This document shows positions 50,060 to 62,376 of a stretch of DNA of 64,000 nt, piece by piece. The position numbers and the translations under genes are program-made. Location of the stretch: the NCBI GenBank assembly GCA_001687465.1, contig LVLI01000242.1, positions 1 to 64,000 on the forward strand, in the 5' to 3' direction. Under the pieces are notes generated by a model that did no database searches, was not told where the DNA came from, and worked only from the letters and a program-made list of their open reading frames with translations. This DNA comes from Halocafeteria seosinensis. Its lineage: Eukaryota; Sar; Bigyra; Bicosoecida. Within the stretch, counting starts at the first letter, position 1; each line of letters opens with the position of its first letter.

Positions 50060-50654
50060 TATCCTCGTTGGGCTTTGGGTCTCCCCTTTACGGCACCACA
50101 ACCCTGCTTTTTTCTCGCGTCTTTCAGCACCTGTGTGTGCTTAAGTGTCTTCTCCTTTACGCGAAACCAATCCGAGTGCTGTGGAAGCAAGTATACACTG
50201 ATGGCAAGCCCTTTAAGTCTCATTGTATCCAATCTCGCCCGTCCGGTGCGAAGGGGAGCTGTTCTGTCGCAACCCCCCTTCGGGTTCCCCTCAACGAAAT
50301 GACAAAAAAGGTATCCTACCGTACAATCTTTTCTTGGAGATAGAAGACTCCGGAAATCCATTCTTTGCCAATGGAATGCAAAAAACAGTTAAGAGCATAT
50401 GCAAGTTCCAGGGGAAATGATGACGACGGGATCGAAAACCGTCAGTTTGGACGCTTGTGAATGGGTACAAAGGGAGGAAAAGAATCTCAGATTCTGTCGC
50501 AACGTGCGAGCTCCGGCGCTACACACTCCATCTATACACACCTTGCATTGCTTCAACTTGCTTGCAATACCCATATCTCTCCGTATTGTCGACTTTTACG
50601 CTCCTCCCTCTCCTTCAATAGTTAGTTTCATGTGGGACGTCAGAAGCACATGAA
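50060..50654. promoter_or_regulatory. Divergent intergenic region between the repeat receptor gene and selenoprotein T
   Basis: About 595 bp between two start codons on opposite strands. Several short frames on both strands contradict each other and none is gene-like. No defined promoter element was recognised. Confidence 0.5.
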
Positions 50655-51526
50655 ATGCGCTCTTCCACGGTACTGGCGTGGATTGCCATCGGATCCCTGG
50701 CGGGGACTTTATGGAGGGATTTGAGCTTTTCCAGCTCCTCTCCAGTAGATAAGCCACCCTCAGACCGTCCTGCAGGCACCGCAGAAGCTCAGAATACCCC
50801 CGCGCCTCGTGTGGAAGTGAACGATGTCGAGGATCCCTTTGCTGAAGAGGATGACTTTGAGCCGAGGGAACTAAGTTCAAGCAGACTTTTGCGTTATGTC
50901 TATTGCACAGCCTGATCATACCAGGGGGAGTTTGCGAGACAGCAAAAGTACTTCTCGCATACCTTCCCCGAACTAGATGTGGTCGGAGAGAACTACCCTG
51001 CGGCCCTATGGAAACGAGTAGGTCCATCCATCTCCCCTTGGTCTGACTAACTTCATTTATGATGTTTGCTCCCTTACAGGCTCTTGCAACCCTGATCATG
51101 ACCATTCAATACGCTCTATTAGCACTAGGATTCTTTCGAGAAAAGGTTTGTTTGTGCCTGTTTCCAGCGTTGTAGCTATCGTTCACACTGTTGCGGTTTT
51201 TACTTGCAGATCGAGCAACGTATCGGGTGGACACTTCCTGCAAGACTCAGAGAACTAGTAGAGAGCAAACTGTATTTGATCGCCAGTTTCCTTATTTTAG
51301 GCCAACTCAGCAGTCAGCTCACGGCCACGGGTGCGTTTGAAGTGTACCTGGGGGATGACCTTCTCTTCTCCAAACTAGAAACGGGTCGTCCGCCTACCAT
51401 TAATGTACGTAGGAGGCTCCTTAGTCTCTAGGAATTACTACGGGCAACCGTGCTGTGGTGCCTGTAAAAATGCAGGAAATTTATACTCCTTTAGTCGAGG
51501 TTTATGGGTTCGAGCCTTTGGATTAG
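50655..51526 (+). CDS. SELENOT: Selenoprotein T with in-frame UGA (selenocysteine)
   Basis: Exons 50655-51017, 51080-51145, 51210-51404 and 51476-51526 give 224 residues if the TGA at 50913-50915 is read as selenocysteine (residue 87). The redox motif is then C-T-A-U, the CxxU of the SelT family, in the expected place before a helix (SYQGEFARQQKYF) and the family block VVGENYPAALWKR. Downstream, LIMTIQYALLALGFF, the membrane-near SKLYLIASFLILG and LTATGAFEVYLGDDLLFSKL match SelT closely. UGA ends other genes here (ABCA, RAP protein, TIPE-RGS), so it is not a reassigned codon. SelT is an ER membrane thioredoxin-like oxidoreductase. The N-terminus has a signal-anchor followed by an acidic linker of about 50 residues longer than in animals. 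A possible SECIS hairpin is listed separately. Confidence 0.92.
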
Positions 51527-51606
51527 CTACCCACGGTTATGAAAGTAATGTCAACAGCGTGCGGATCTTTCCGGAAGTAGTAAGGACAGTCTATTCTACT
51601 GGGCTA

Positions 51607-51652
51607 ATGACGACTGTGGTTCGTCTGAAACAGCGTAGAAACGCGGATTCGA
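51607..51652 (+). promoter_or_regulatory. Candidate SECIS-like hairpin in the selenoprotein T 3' UTR
   Basis: About 80 nt after the SelT stop there is ATGA (51607-51610), an AAA that can sit in an apical loop (51628-51630) closed by CTG/CAG and CG/CG pairs, a lower stem pairing CTGTG with CGCGG, and GA at 51651-51652. These are the elements of a SECIS core, but the 17-nt spacing from ATGA to AAA is longer than usual and the outer helix I is weak, so this is tentative. Confidence 0.3.
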
Positions 51653-51783
51653 CGAACTTGTGTAAAGCACTATCAAGTGACCACCGCAGTCCGAGACGCG
51701 CAGAGGAATAGGCGATTAATATACGCGGCGGTGTATTGTATAGCGACCATCCTTGTTACGATCTAACTAATTCTATCCATGTG

Positions 51784-54138
<2,355 letters not shown>

Positions 54139-55829
54139 CTACCTCTCCGATCGTTTCTTGAGTCCGATCGAGCGGCTTCGTTTCCGGGTACTCGCGGATC
54201 TCCCGCGGGAAGTGTGAGAATCAGTAACAGGACCTTCCGCCGAAACATTATGCAGCTTGTACGACTTAACACTAGAGGGCGACTGAATCCCTACGTTATT
54301 GTCCTCTTCTTCCTCACTACTTTCATCTTTCCCTTCATTGCCATTAAACCTCAATGCTTTCCTTGTATCGGATAAGGGATTGGATTTCCCTTCGAATCCG
54401 AGCATTGCTCTGTATCCTCCAAAGTATCCCATTATACTATCCGCCCAAGCTACGGGTAATAACTGCACAAGAGGAATTACAAGGCTGGCTAGCGGTGGGA
54501 TAATTACTACCTGCACGCATACGAGGCACATTCTTCACACCTAAAACGTTTATAGGACACCAGCCGCTCACCTCTTTATCGTATATGATCCCATCTATAA
54601 CATGTTGTGCCACCTCTTCTGGTCTTAATGTTGGAAAGAGCAAACGCCTCAGCGTCGTATCAGTATCGTCAGAATAAGCTCCACTAAACATCCCGGTCGA
54701 CACCAGACATGGCATCACTGTAAGCGTTCGGATATACGAATTCAGACCCTCTGATTTCATTTCTAGCCGTAAAGACGTCATGAAATTTGAATGGGCAGCT
54801 TTACTGGCGCAGTAGTCACTTAATTGTCGAGAGCTGTACTCCGAGTATACACACAACCCGGTAATTCCTTCCCTGCAATGTGTTCACATGCACGTACCCG
54901 ACTAAGCCCATTATGCTCGATATCCCCACGATGTGCCCGTGTTCGCCTTCTATCATTGCCGGCAAGAATGCCTTGGTCAAGTAAAAGGGACCATTTGTGT
55001 TAATAGCCATTGTGCGGTCGAATTCTTCCGTCGTCACATCCTCAACAGTCTTGCCCACAACAATTCCTGAAAAACGTAATCGTTATGTTCGGTACAGGAA
55101 AAACAAGCCTGCTTCAATTAATATGTAATAAGAGGAGTACATACCTGCATTATTCACTAGAATACTGATATATCGATCACTGCCAATCTTGTCTTCAATC
55201 TCTTCAGCCAACGCGAATACAGCCGAGCAGTCAGATACATCCAGACGAGCCATCCAGACCTCCGCGTCAGGATATTGCACCGTAATATCGTCGGCAACTT
55301 CGCGTAGCCCTTGTGTATCGATATCTACCAGAACTAGTGAGCACCTTTGCGCCGCGAGCTGATACGCAATCTCCAGCCCAATCCCTGTGTGCGCACAACC
55401 AATGAGTGGTGATATCTAAAGCGGCAAACCAGGTACTCGTTGGTGCATCTCACACTCACCTGACGCGCTTCCTGTGACCAACGCAATTTCGCCCTCCAAA
55501 GCATTTCGCTGTGGATTCCAACGTCCAGTGCCGCAGCAACAGGCTCGTAACAGTGCTCCTTTGCAGCCTAATGCCTGATTCCGGACGCGTCGGAGGCGTC
55601 GTCCGTGTTTCCTGTAATAATGACGCTGTTTCCGGCCGTGGGAAAATCTCGACCGAGTATGGAATTGTCGACTCGCCATCTCCATCCTACTGTAAGGACT
55701 CCGAAGTCCCTGTGTTGGCGCTGTATCCGATGGTGTAAAGCAATATTGGAGCAATAATACCACTCCAAGGATGGACGACACCGTTATAGAAATCGTCCAA
55801 AACAGCTCGATCCCGGGATCGAAATCCAT
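54139..55829 (-). CDS. Short-chain dehydrogenase/reductase of the SDR16C (RDH10/HSD17B11) type
   Basis: Several exons. The N-terminus (about 55829-55760) is a membrane anchor: ELFWTISITVSSILGVVLLL. The Rossmann motif TGSASG-IGLEIA is split by the first intron (55462 region); next come DIDTQGLREVADD, LVNNAG, the catalytic serine in ISSIMGLVGYV and Y-C-A-S-K. After PCLVSTGMF and a Y-D-K-E hinge, a second hydrophobic hairpin (IPPLASLVIPLVQLLP) matches the C-terminal membrane association of retinol and 17-beta-hydroxysteroid dehydrogenases on ER or lipid droplets. The substrate cannot be read from sequence; NAD-preference is suggested by the acidic residue after the second beta strand (VLVDID). 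Odd points: about 75 basic residues between anchor and Rossmann fold, and an Arg/Ser-rich C-terminal tail of about 80 residues. Confidence 0.86.
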
Positions 55830-56380
55830 TATCCCTTTCTGTCTTCTGTCTACAACTCAGTGGCTTAAAAAGTTCAACAAAATTTGGTGGACGACGCGCG
55901 GCCGTGGGACAGAGTGACACGACACTACAGTGCCGTGTACTATGACCGACCGGGATTATTTTTTATTGGTAATAAGTGGTGGATATATTCATTGACTTAT
56001 CCTTCCTTTCCATGCCATTATTTCAACACTTAACGGCTGGAACGAACAGTCTCTCGACCCGGTACGTAGCGTTGCGATCTTGCGACTGACCTGGACGTAA
56101 TGTACCCACGCGGTAACATACAGGTACGTGTACCCCTTTATCAACTGATTTGAAAGCAGAGAAAATTCCTTGACAACACTTACAGTAAACGATGAACTAG
56201 CTCTAGACTCTAAGCTCTATGCCCCACTACCCCTAGAAACTGTGAGTCGCAGTCTGTGACCTGATGCTGGTCCGTTGCTGCTTTATGCATTTTGGACACG
56301 CTTACCGTCCTTCTTCTCGAAATCCTAGGGGTTTTCGTTCTCTTGATATATCAAAGCGAGTTCACATGTTGGACGACTGG
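55830..56380. other. Intergenic region
   Basis: No gene or repeat recognised. It holds the presumed promoter of the SDR gene on the minus strand. Confidence 0.5.
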
Positions 56381-57060
56381 ATCCAAAGTGTTCAAATCAC
56401 AGTCCTCCGCTGTCAAACTGCTAAATTCGGTAAACGCTGAAAAGCAGACTAAAATATTGTGGACTGGTTCCAACCCGAGATATCCAGCGAGGTCAAGCTG
56501 GAGAGATATCGAACCCCGTGATCAGTTATGGCCAATTGTTTGCACCCGCTCATGTCCATATATCTCAACTTCGACAAGTGTTTGAAAGCGGAGTCTGTAA
56601 ACTTCTCGCATTCGACAGTATCCGAAGACGTCAAACTAGGCAAATGTTGAAACGCAGAATCCGTGATGGAGGACAGGTGGCAGAAGCTGATATTCAGACG
56701 TTTCAATGTGGGTAAGTGTGGGAAAGCAGCATATGATATATATATGTAGTCACTTCGCCGCATCCCTTGATATCCAGCAAAGTCACAGGTGTTGAAAGGC
56801 AGAATCGGTCACGGGGCACCATCCAGCATTCAGATACCTCAACTTTGACGAATGTCTGAAAGCAGAATCAGCCAGCTGCAAGCAGTTATGCATTATCCAA
56901 GAAAGTCAAATTGGACAAATGCTGAAAAGCAAAATTCGTGATGTTAGCATGACATGTTCAGGGATGCCAAATTTGAGAAATGTTGAAAGGATGAGTCCGC
57001 GAACGTTGATTGATACTTTCATGAAATTAGAGATATTGGAATTTCAGTCCGCATATGGTT
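56380..57060 (-). pseudogene. Eroded leucine-rich-repeat gene
   Basis: On the minus strand 24-25-residue LRR units are visible: HLPTLKRLNISFCHLSSIT, AFQHLPSLTSSDTVECEKF, AFKHLSKLRYMDMSGCKQL, and VRYLSSLTSLDISGWNQ in the intact stretch 56763-56449. Upstream (56764-57060) the same repeat unit recurs in changing frames and with stops, for example SFQHFSNLASLNMSC then TAA, and a further broken VTDSAFQHL. No start codon, promoter or complete frame remains. The repeat style (D-x-A-F-x-H-L-x-x-L) is that of cell-surface or BspA-like LRR families. Best read as a pseudogene. Confidence 0.75.
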
Positions 57061-57912
57061 TTCCTTCACCCTATGTACAACCCTAGGAAGAATTTAAAGA
57101 CTAACGCTCTTTGGATCAGACAGACAATGGAGGAAGACAGGAAGAAGTCTTCTGAACAACTACTTGAGTGAAACGTATTCTGTCCTTTAGGGTTTTTTGT
57201 CACGCTGGTGGAAACCAGTCTTCGTCAAGCAACGCATAAAATGGTCGACAATGAGCTTTGCTCCGAAGTGAAACATCCATGATTCAAGGGCTCGGTGACA
57301 CGTGCACTCTTACGAACATGATAATTTGCAAGACGAATTGGAAACAATTATGCTTTCGCTTTACGACATATTGTAGGTTCGTGGTACCTGGGTAGTACAC
57401 TACACTTCTTCCCGTTGGAGCAATACTGTTTGTACATCGTGCACGATACACGTGCTAGGCGACTAGCTAGACAATCAACACCGTCGTACGCTACCCATTC
57501 AGTGCGAGCTCTACTTCTAAGCAACTGTGCATCAATTGCTTCACTGGACCTTGACGACTTACCAGGGTCGTACATACCTTGCTGCGCTCTCCTTGTCCTG
57601 AATGCTTTCCACCTCCTGCGTCGTTCACGACTGTTGACTTTTCCCGATGAAGATAAGTGCTGCTGGTCGCTCGATAACCTTCCAGTAATGTGTATAGGAG
57701 TATCCTGAATCCTGTAGTTTCGAGGATTAACGGATAACAATAGCCTACACTGCGCTAGCCATACCAGGTAGTATAGTCAAGCTGTGTATAACGCTGATGC
57801 ATTGCGCGACGCGCTTGAAGGATAATGTTCACACATTACAAGCGTGCATGCCAAGGCCAGACGAGCAATGAGCACTGCTATGTATGCTTGGCGGAGAGTT
57901 ACAAGAGTGCTT
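57061..57912. other. Intergenic region
   Basis: A minus-strand frame of 130 codons (57740-57348) is open but lacks any recognisable pattern and the composition of the surrounding genes; it is not supported. No repeat or RNA gene seen. Confidence 0.5.
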
Positions 57913-60423
57913 TCACCTTCGGGATAGTGCGGATTGTATTCGCTTAATTCTTTGCGGGGGTGAGTTGTGTAGCACCGCCAACTCTACAATGACTCTCCAT
58001 CCCGCTTGTCGCAGTGCCCGAACGCTCCAGTTAACACGGGGAAGCGCATCCATGGGAAACGTTACACCCTGGGCATTCCGAGGTGACGTTATCTTGACCA
58101 GTTTACCAGAGTTATCTCTGGCTGATTGACCTAACCTCTCGAGCTCAAAAGATGGTGCTGTATCTCGGGCGGCTGCCACTGACCGCCGTAAATCGTACAC
58201 AGTCGTTGTTTCTGGGCGTTCATGGCGACTACGCTTTGCTGCGGTTTCCAACATAGTGTCCGAAACGGTATTAGCCGGAGTGCACTGTCCAGCATGAACA
58301 CCCATGAAAGCCACTTTTTCTTTCGGAAAAGCGACATCAACTCGCACACCAGCCTCTTCGACCCAGTAACCCATCAAAATCTCGGAAACACGTGGATGCG
58401 TCAATGTTTCATCAACGTTGGAAATAGGATACATGGTTTCAAGCTCTGAAATATCAGTCTGTACCTGATCCACTGAGAATCGGATGGTTCCTGACTCAGA
58501 CAAGAACTGTTTTGCGGCTACGGCAAGTTTAGATCGAAACGCTGTCAGCCTCCAAGGCATATTCATTTCCGCAGCCTTGCAGGATCCGATTAACTGCGGA
58601 TTTGATTCAAGTAAATGAGCCACATCGGAACGCGGTCTAGACTGTAATATATCCATCAAAGCGCGATAAAGCATACGAACGATAAAGGCATGAAACTGGG
58701 AAACATCAGCGTCACCAGCTACAGAGCCTTTAGGGATATACATCTCTTCTCCATTTTCTAGCGCAAACCGTCCAAATGTCTGAGTAACATCAGGATTGAC
58801 TGCTTCAACCCCATCTGGAGCAATTTCTAGTATTCTCTTCGCCAGAGTCAACGACGTCTCAGGTTTCCAAAATTGACTGCAGTGCATGGCCGCCAAGCAC
58901 AGGGTGGCTTGCTTGAAATCGAGGAGGTGTGCCATCGACTTGATGTGTTGAGACGCAGCTATGAAGACCCGCGTTGCCGGAACCCCGCTGTGAGCGAATC
59001 CCCATAGTATTTCGCTAAGGTGCTGGGCATAAATGGAAGACGAAGGAGACTGAACCAACACTTCCGGAAGTCGGGAACGAATCAGTTCAAACAGTTCTGG
59101 GGCAAATACACGACCCGCACTTAAACCATGTAACATAGAGGAAAGTTCTTCTACACCAAAGGAATTCCTGTATCCAGAGAGAGGATGATATAGAGCTTCT
59201 AAAACTGGTTGGATGTTGACGCTGCTGTCAAAACGTGCCAGACTCTGAAGACCCGCCACCGTTCGCGGTAGTTCTTCCACACTTGGCCAGAAAGTTTCAT
59301 CATTCATCCGATTCTCTGGCGGAGCAGTATCACTCCAGGCTAGTTTCTCAATCGTGGAAGACGTGCTGTGGGTGTCCACAGTTTCATCCCCCGAGCGACG
59401 CCATCCCCATGAAGGATGAAAAGCAAACCGGGTTCTAATTTCCTCGGTCACGCTCCTTAACGAGTCCACAGACTCCAAATTCACACCAAGACGTCCCAAA
59501 GTGACAACAAATAATGAAAGGTCATGATAGCTACAGTCCTGCAGATGTGATTCCAAATATTGCAGAAGGGAGTCTATGAACCGGCTTGGGGTATATCCAA
59601 GCAGCGTACATCCCCATGTCAGCAGTGCAAACTCTTTGGGAGAGAAATCGTCTTTTCGCTCCATTGCTTCTTTTGCGATCCCAATGCTTATTTGTTTACA
59701 CGATCGCTGGTCAAGAACGTCATGAAAACTCGCATAAGACCAGGCCAGGACTGACAAATCATACGTCGTAAATTGACTTATTGTTCGTGCAATATACGGA
59801 GATGCCTTGACAAAGATTTCAGGCAACGGAGCCTCAATCTTACTAACTGCCCATAGCAGAAGACAAAAGTGTTTCGGGTTCTTGAAATTATGCACATTTT
59901 CGCCAGCCTGTTCCACAATCGCATCCAATAGCTCCATACCATGTGGAGATCGCTGTAGTTGTTTCTGTGCAATGCTGTGAGAGATTACACCGTAGTGTGA
60001 ACTTTCGAATTGTTGTGGATGTTCACGAAGAAGCGTCAAAGTCCGTTTGAGTATTCGCACGACACGTTGGTCGAAATAGTCATGGAATAATGGTTCTTCG
60101 AGTTTCCCCAATTTATGAAACGCAGTGGCCAAGTTGGTGGCATTCACAACATCTTCCGACTCTTCTAAAATTCCGGTAAGTTCATCCCATGAAGTAGCAG
60201 CGAGTAACTTCTTGTTCACACGCTGGGCGGCACTTGTTATCGTCCCTTTTCTCTTTGCAGGACCCTCTTTATCGCTCATAGACTGTATGTGCCGCGATAT
60301 CTGCCGTGACCGTCCATACACGGACACCAGTCGTGCTGACGCCTGTGCGCATGCACAGTGGGCGTACACTCGCGGTACACCCACACGAGCCGCCCATCGC
60401 GCTAAATGAATCATACTCATCAT
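57913..60423 (-). CDS. RAP-domain protein with FASTK-like helical repeats, probably organellar
   Basis: A single-exon frame of 836 residues, unusual among the intron-bearing neighbours. The N-terminus (MMSMIHLARWAARVGVPRVY) is basic and lacks acidic residues, as in organelle-targeting peptides. The middle is a solenoid of helix pairs with recurring L-x-x-L-x-W-(A/S)-x-(A/S) motifs (LLWAVSKIEAP, LAWSYASFHDV, LTWGCTLLGYT, ILWGFAHSGVP), typical of FAST-kinase/OPR-type RNA-binding proteins. The C-terminal 170 residues fit a RAP domain: VRVDVAFPKEKVAFMGVHAG, and at the end LRQAGWRVIVELAVL. RAP proteins process or stabilise organelle transcripts and are greatly expanded in algae and apicomplexans. 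Stop TGA. Whether the target is mitochondrion or plastid cannot be told. Confidence 0.85.
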   Translation of the reverse strand: MMSMIHLARWAARVGVPRVYAHCACAQASARLVSVYGRSRQISRHIQSMSDKEGPAKRKGTITSAAQRVNKKLLAATSWDELTGILEESEDVVNATNLATAFHKLGKLEEPLFHDYFDQRVVRILKRTLTLLREHPQQFESSHYGVISHSIAQKQLQRSPHGMELLDAIVEQAGENVHNFKNPKHFCLLLWAVSKIEAPLPEIFVKASPYIARTISQFTTYDLSVLAWSYASFHDVLDQRSCKQISIGIAKEAMERKDDFSPKEFALLTWGCTLLGYTPSRFIDSLLQYLESHLQDCSYHDLSLFVVTLGRLGVNLESVDSLRSVTEEIRTRFAFHPSWGWRRSGDETVDTHSTSSTIEKLAWSDTAPPENRMNDETFWPSVEELPRTVAGLQSLARFDSSVNIQPVLEALYHPLSGYRNSFGVEELSSMLHGLSAGRVFAPELFELIRSRLPEVLVQSPSSSIYAQHLSEILWGFAHSGVPATRVFIAASQHIKSMAHLLDFKQATLCLAAMHCSQFWKPETSLTLAKRILEIAPDGVEAVNPDVTQTFGRFALENGEEMYIPKGSVAGDADVSQFHAFIVRMLYRALMDILQSRPRSDVAHLLESNPQLIGSCKAAEMNMPWRLTAFRSKLAVAAKQFLSESGTIRFSVDQVQTDISELETMYPISNVDETLTHPRVSEILMGYWVEEAGVRVDVAFPKEKVAFMGVHAGQCTPANTVSDTMLETAAKRSRHERPETTTVYDLRRSVAAARDTAPSFELERLGQSARDNSGKLVKITSPRNAQGVTFPMDALPRVNWSVRALRQAGWRVIVELAVLHNSPPQRIKRIQSALSRR

Positions 60424-60731
60424 CGTTTACTTGTAAATACTGCCTGTGTGTGGAGAAGTCAGTCACTCACTCGGACACCATTGTACGACGCCACGGGCGC
60501 ACGATAATCAGCACCACTACCACTGCACGAGAGGGTCGAAACTAACAAACACGAAATCATTGACAATACCTATGGTACAAGCAATTGTAGCAGGAAGTGT
60601 GCATGTAGGACGAAGAGTCAACCCATCGGTCGCAAGATCCCCGATCCTCTTAAAGTACACCAGTATGAGACATATATAAAGCATTGATCACACCAGATGC
60701 AATATTCATATGGAAAGAGAGGGAGGGGACC
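60424..60731. promoter_or_regulatory. Divergent promoter region
   Basis: Start codons of the RAP gene (minus) and the longin-like gene (plus) are 308 bp apart. No core promoter motif recognised. Confidence 0.45.
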
Positions 60732-61795
60732 ATGGGGTCGTCATTGCAGTATGCGCGATGGAGCGTCGATGTGAGTGGATTCCCCAGTCCATTCATTGAC
60801 TTCAATTATATATGTGTGTATGTATCATGTTGGGGTTATGCTTGCAGCCGAATCGCGTGATTGTTATGGATGCACCCACGGGGTGCTGCTTGTTCGATAA
60901 GAAATACAGATGGAGAACTGCGGTCACCTCTCATTCTGTATGTAATCTCCTGCGCTCCTTTCTCCAGTTATCCAGAGACATTGACTGTGGAGGTGGGTGT
61001 ACATGTTTTGCTTCCTAAATTAACCTTGAGAGGGATATGTGACGGACCGACTTAGTGCAGAATTGCATTCGGCCCAATTTGCCATCGCGGACGAACAAAT
61101 GGAACTCATTGTAGCCCGCAGTGATCGAGTCTTCCTGGCACTGTTCCATGATGTCACAAACCCCGCTGTAGTAAGTCTGTCGACAAGTATATACTTTTTG
61201 TTAGTTAGATGCATTATGCCGTGTGTCTTGGCAACAGTATGCACGAGAAACAGCCGAAAGAATGATCCGAAGTCTACTGAACGAATTCGAGAGAAGCTTT
61301 GTGGACGTGTTGAAGAATTTCTCAGAGATGCAACTAAAGAAAGCTTACAACGGGGATCTGGAGCTGGAGGCGTCGATTTTTGCAGCGTTTGAAAACTTTG
61401 AAGAATTTGTTAGTCAAACTGTTTCCAAGTTTTCCTCAGGAAAGGCGGAGGACGAAGAGCAACAACAACCTCCATCGGCTGACGAGGATGAAACGGAAGG
61501 GTCCTCCACGCCTTCCGAAGCCACCGCCAGGTCAAACATCGAGCAGCGCACGCCACAACACTACCGGACAATGCCGCGGGGCTATCATAGTAAAGGTCAT
61601 CAATCATACACTGAAGACTATCATCCAAGGCGATTAGAGCGGGCGGATGCTCGTACTCAATATAGGGCAGATACTAATGACGATACAAATGAAGTTCGAC
61701 CCGGAACTGCGCAACCAGCGAAGGTGCGGTTTAAGTCTACTGTTCCGCCAAGCCCTAGTGAAGACGAAAGGCAGGACCGAAGTACAACCCACTAA
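60732..61795 (+). CDS. Small longin-like (roadblock/adaptor-small-chain type) protein with disordered tail
   Basis: Exons 60732-60770, 60848-60992, 61061-61170 and 61238-61795 give 283 residues; phases fit throughout. Residues 1-170 read as an alpha/beta longin-type fold: NRVIVMDAPTGCCLF, a helix LLRSFLQLSRDIDCG, QMELIVARSDRVFLALFHDV, then a long helix AERMIRSLLNEFERSFVDVL. Such domains occur in trafficking adaptors, SNAREs and Mon1/Fuz-like GEF subunits. The C-terminal 110 residues are acidic then basic, rich in Glu, Gln, Arg and Thr, and probably disordered (EDEEQQQPPSADEDE). No membrane segment. The family-level call is by pattern only; the exact adaptor type cannot be named. Confidence 0.65.
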
Positions 61796-62376
61796 TCGTG
61801 AAACCCGAACAAGTACCACGTGGTACGTCAGTTAAAAAGGGTAGCACGCAATCTAAGCGAACCACGGTGAAGCGAATTTGACGAGGATTCTGAACAGATA
61901 AGAATGACTCTAAGCAGTACAGCTATTCCATGCTCATCAGGAACGTATTGTACCCCTCCATTTGGGGAATCACGATCCAGACAGGGATAGCAGGAGCATC
62001 CTCAGCGCCCTGTAAAATCCTAGCACATACGTTGCAAGAAAATGAAAAATACGCTTCCATGAGAGCGGTTGTGTGTTAACTGGTAACTGCAGTACCGCGG
62101 TAAGTAGCTCGTGGAACTCGAGCTGGGAGAGTAACTCGCGGTAACAAAAGCAAGCGAGACTGGATTAGTATAACCGTTAATTACAATCGACTAACGTACA
62201 ATGTACCCAAGATACATCGATTCCACACACACACTGTACAAGACAACTACACTTGTGGCCACGATTCCTCGTCGAACTGGCTAACTGGTCGAAAAGATTG
62301 TTGCATTGGGCGTAAACGCGCAGCATTTGGAGTCTGTCTGGAAGGGTTGTCAACAGCATACGCTCCCAAAACCACA
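61796..62376. other. Intergenic region
   Basis: No supported gene. Near 62072-62110 there is a short GGTAAC-rich stretch (GTTAACTGGTAACTGCAG...GCGGTAAG). It contains the promoter of the next gene. Confidence 0.45.

Noticed and set aside
51495..51520. A tRNA B-box-like string (GGTTCGAGCC)
   Set aside because: No cloverleaf can be drawn around it, and it lies in the last coding exon of selenoprotein T.
51539..51575. A second SECIS-like arrangement with ATGA at 51539 and AA at 51553
   Set aside because: The intervening stems hardly pair, so the candidate at 51607 was preferred.
57348..57740. A 130-codon minus-strand frame
   Set aside because: No domain, no splice signals and no start context; composition resembles neither neighbour.
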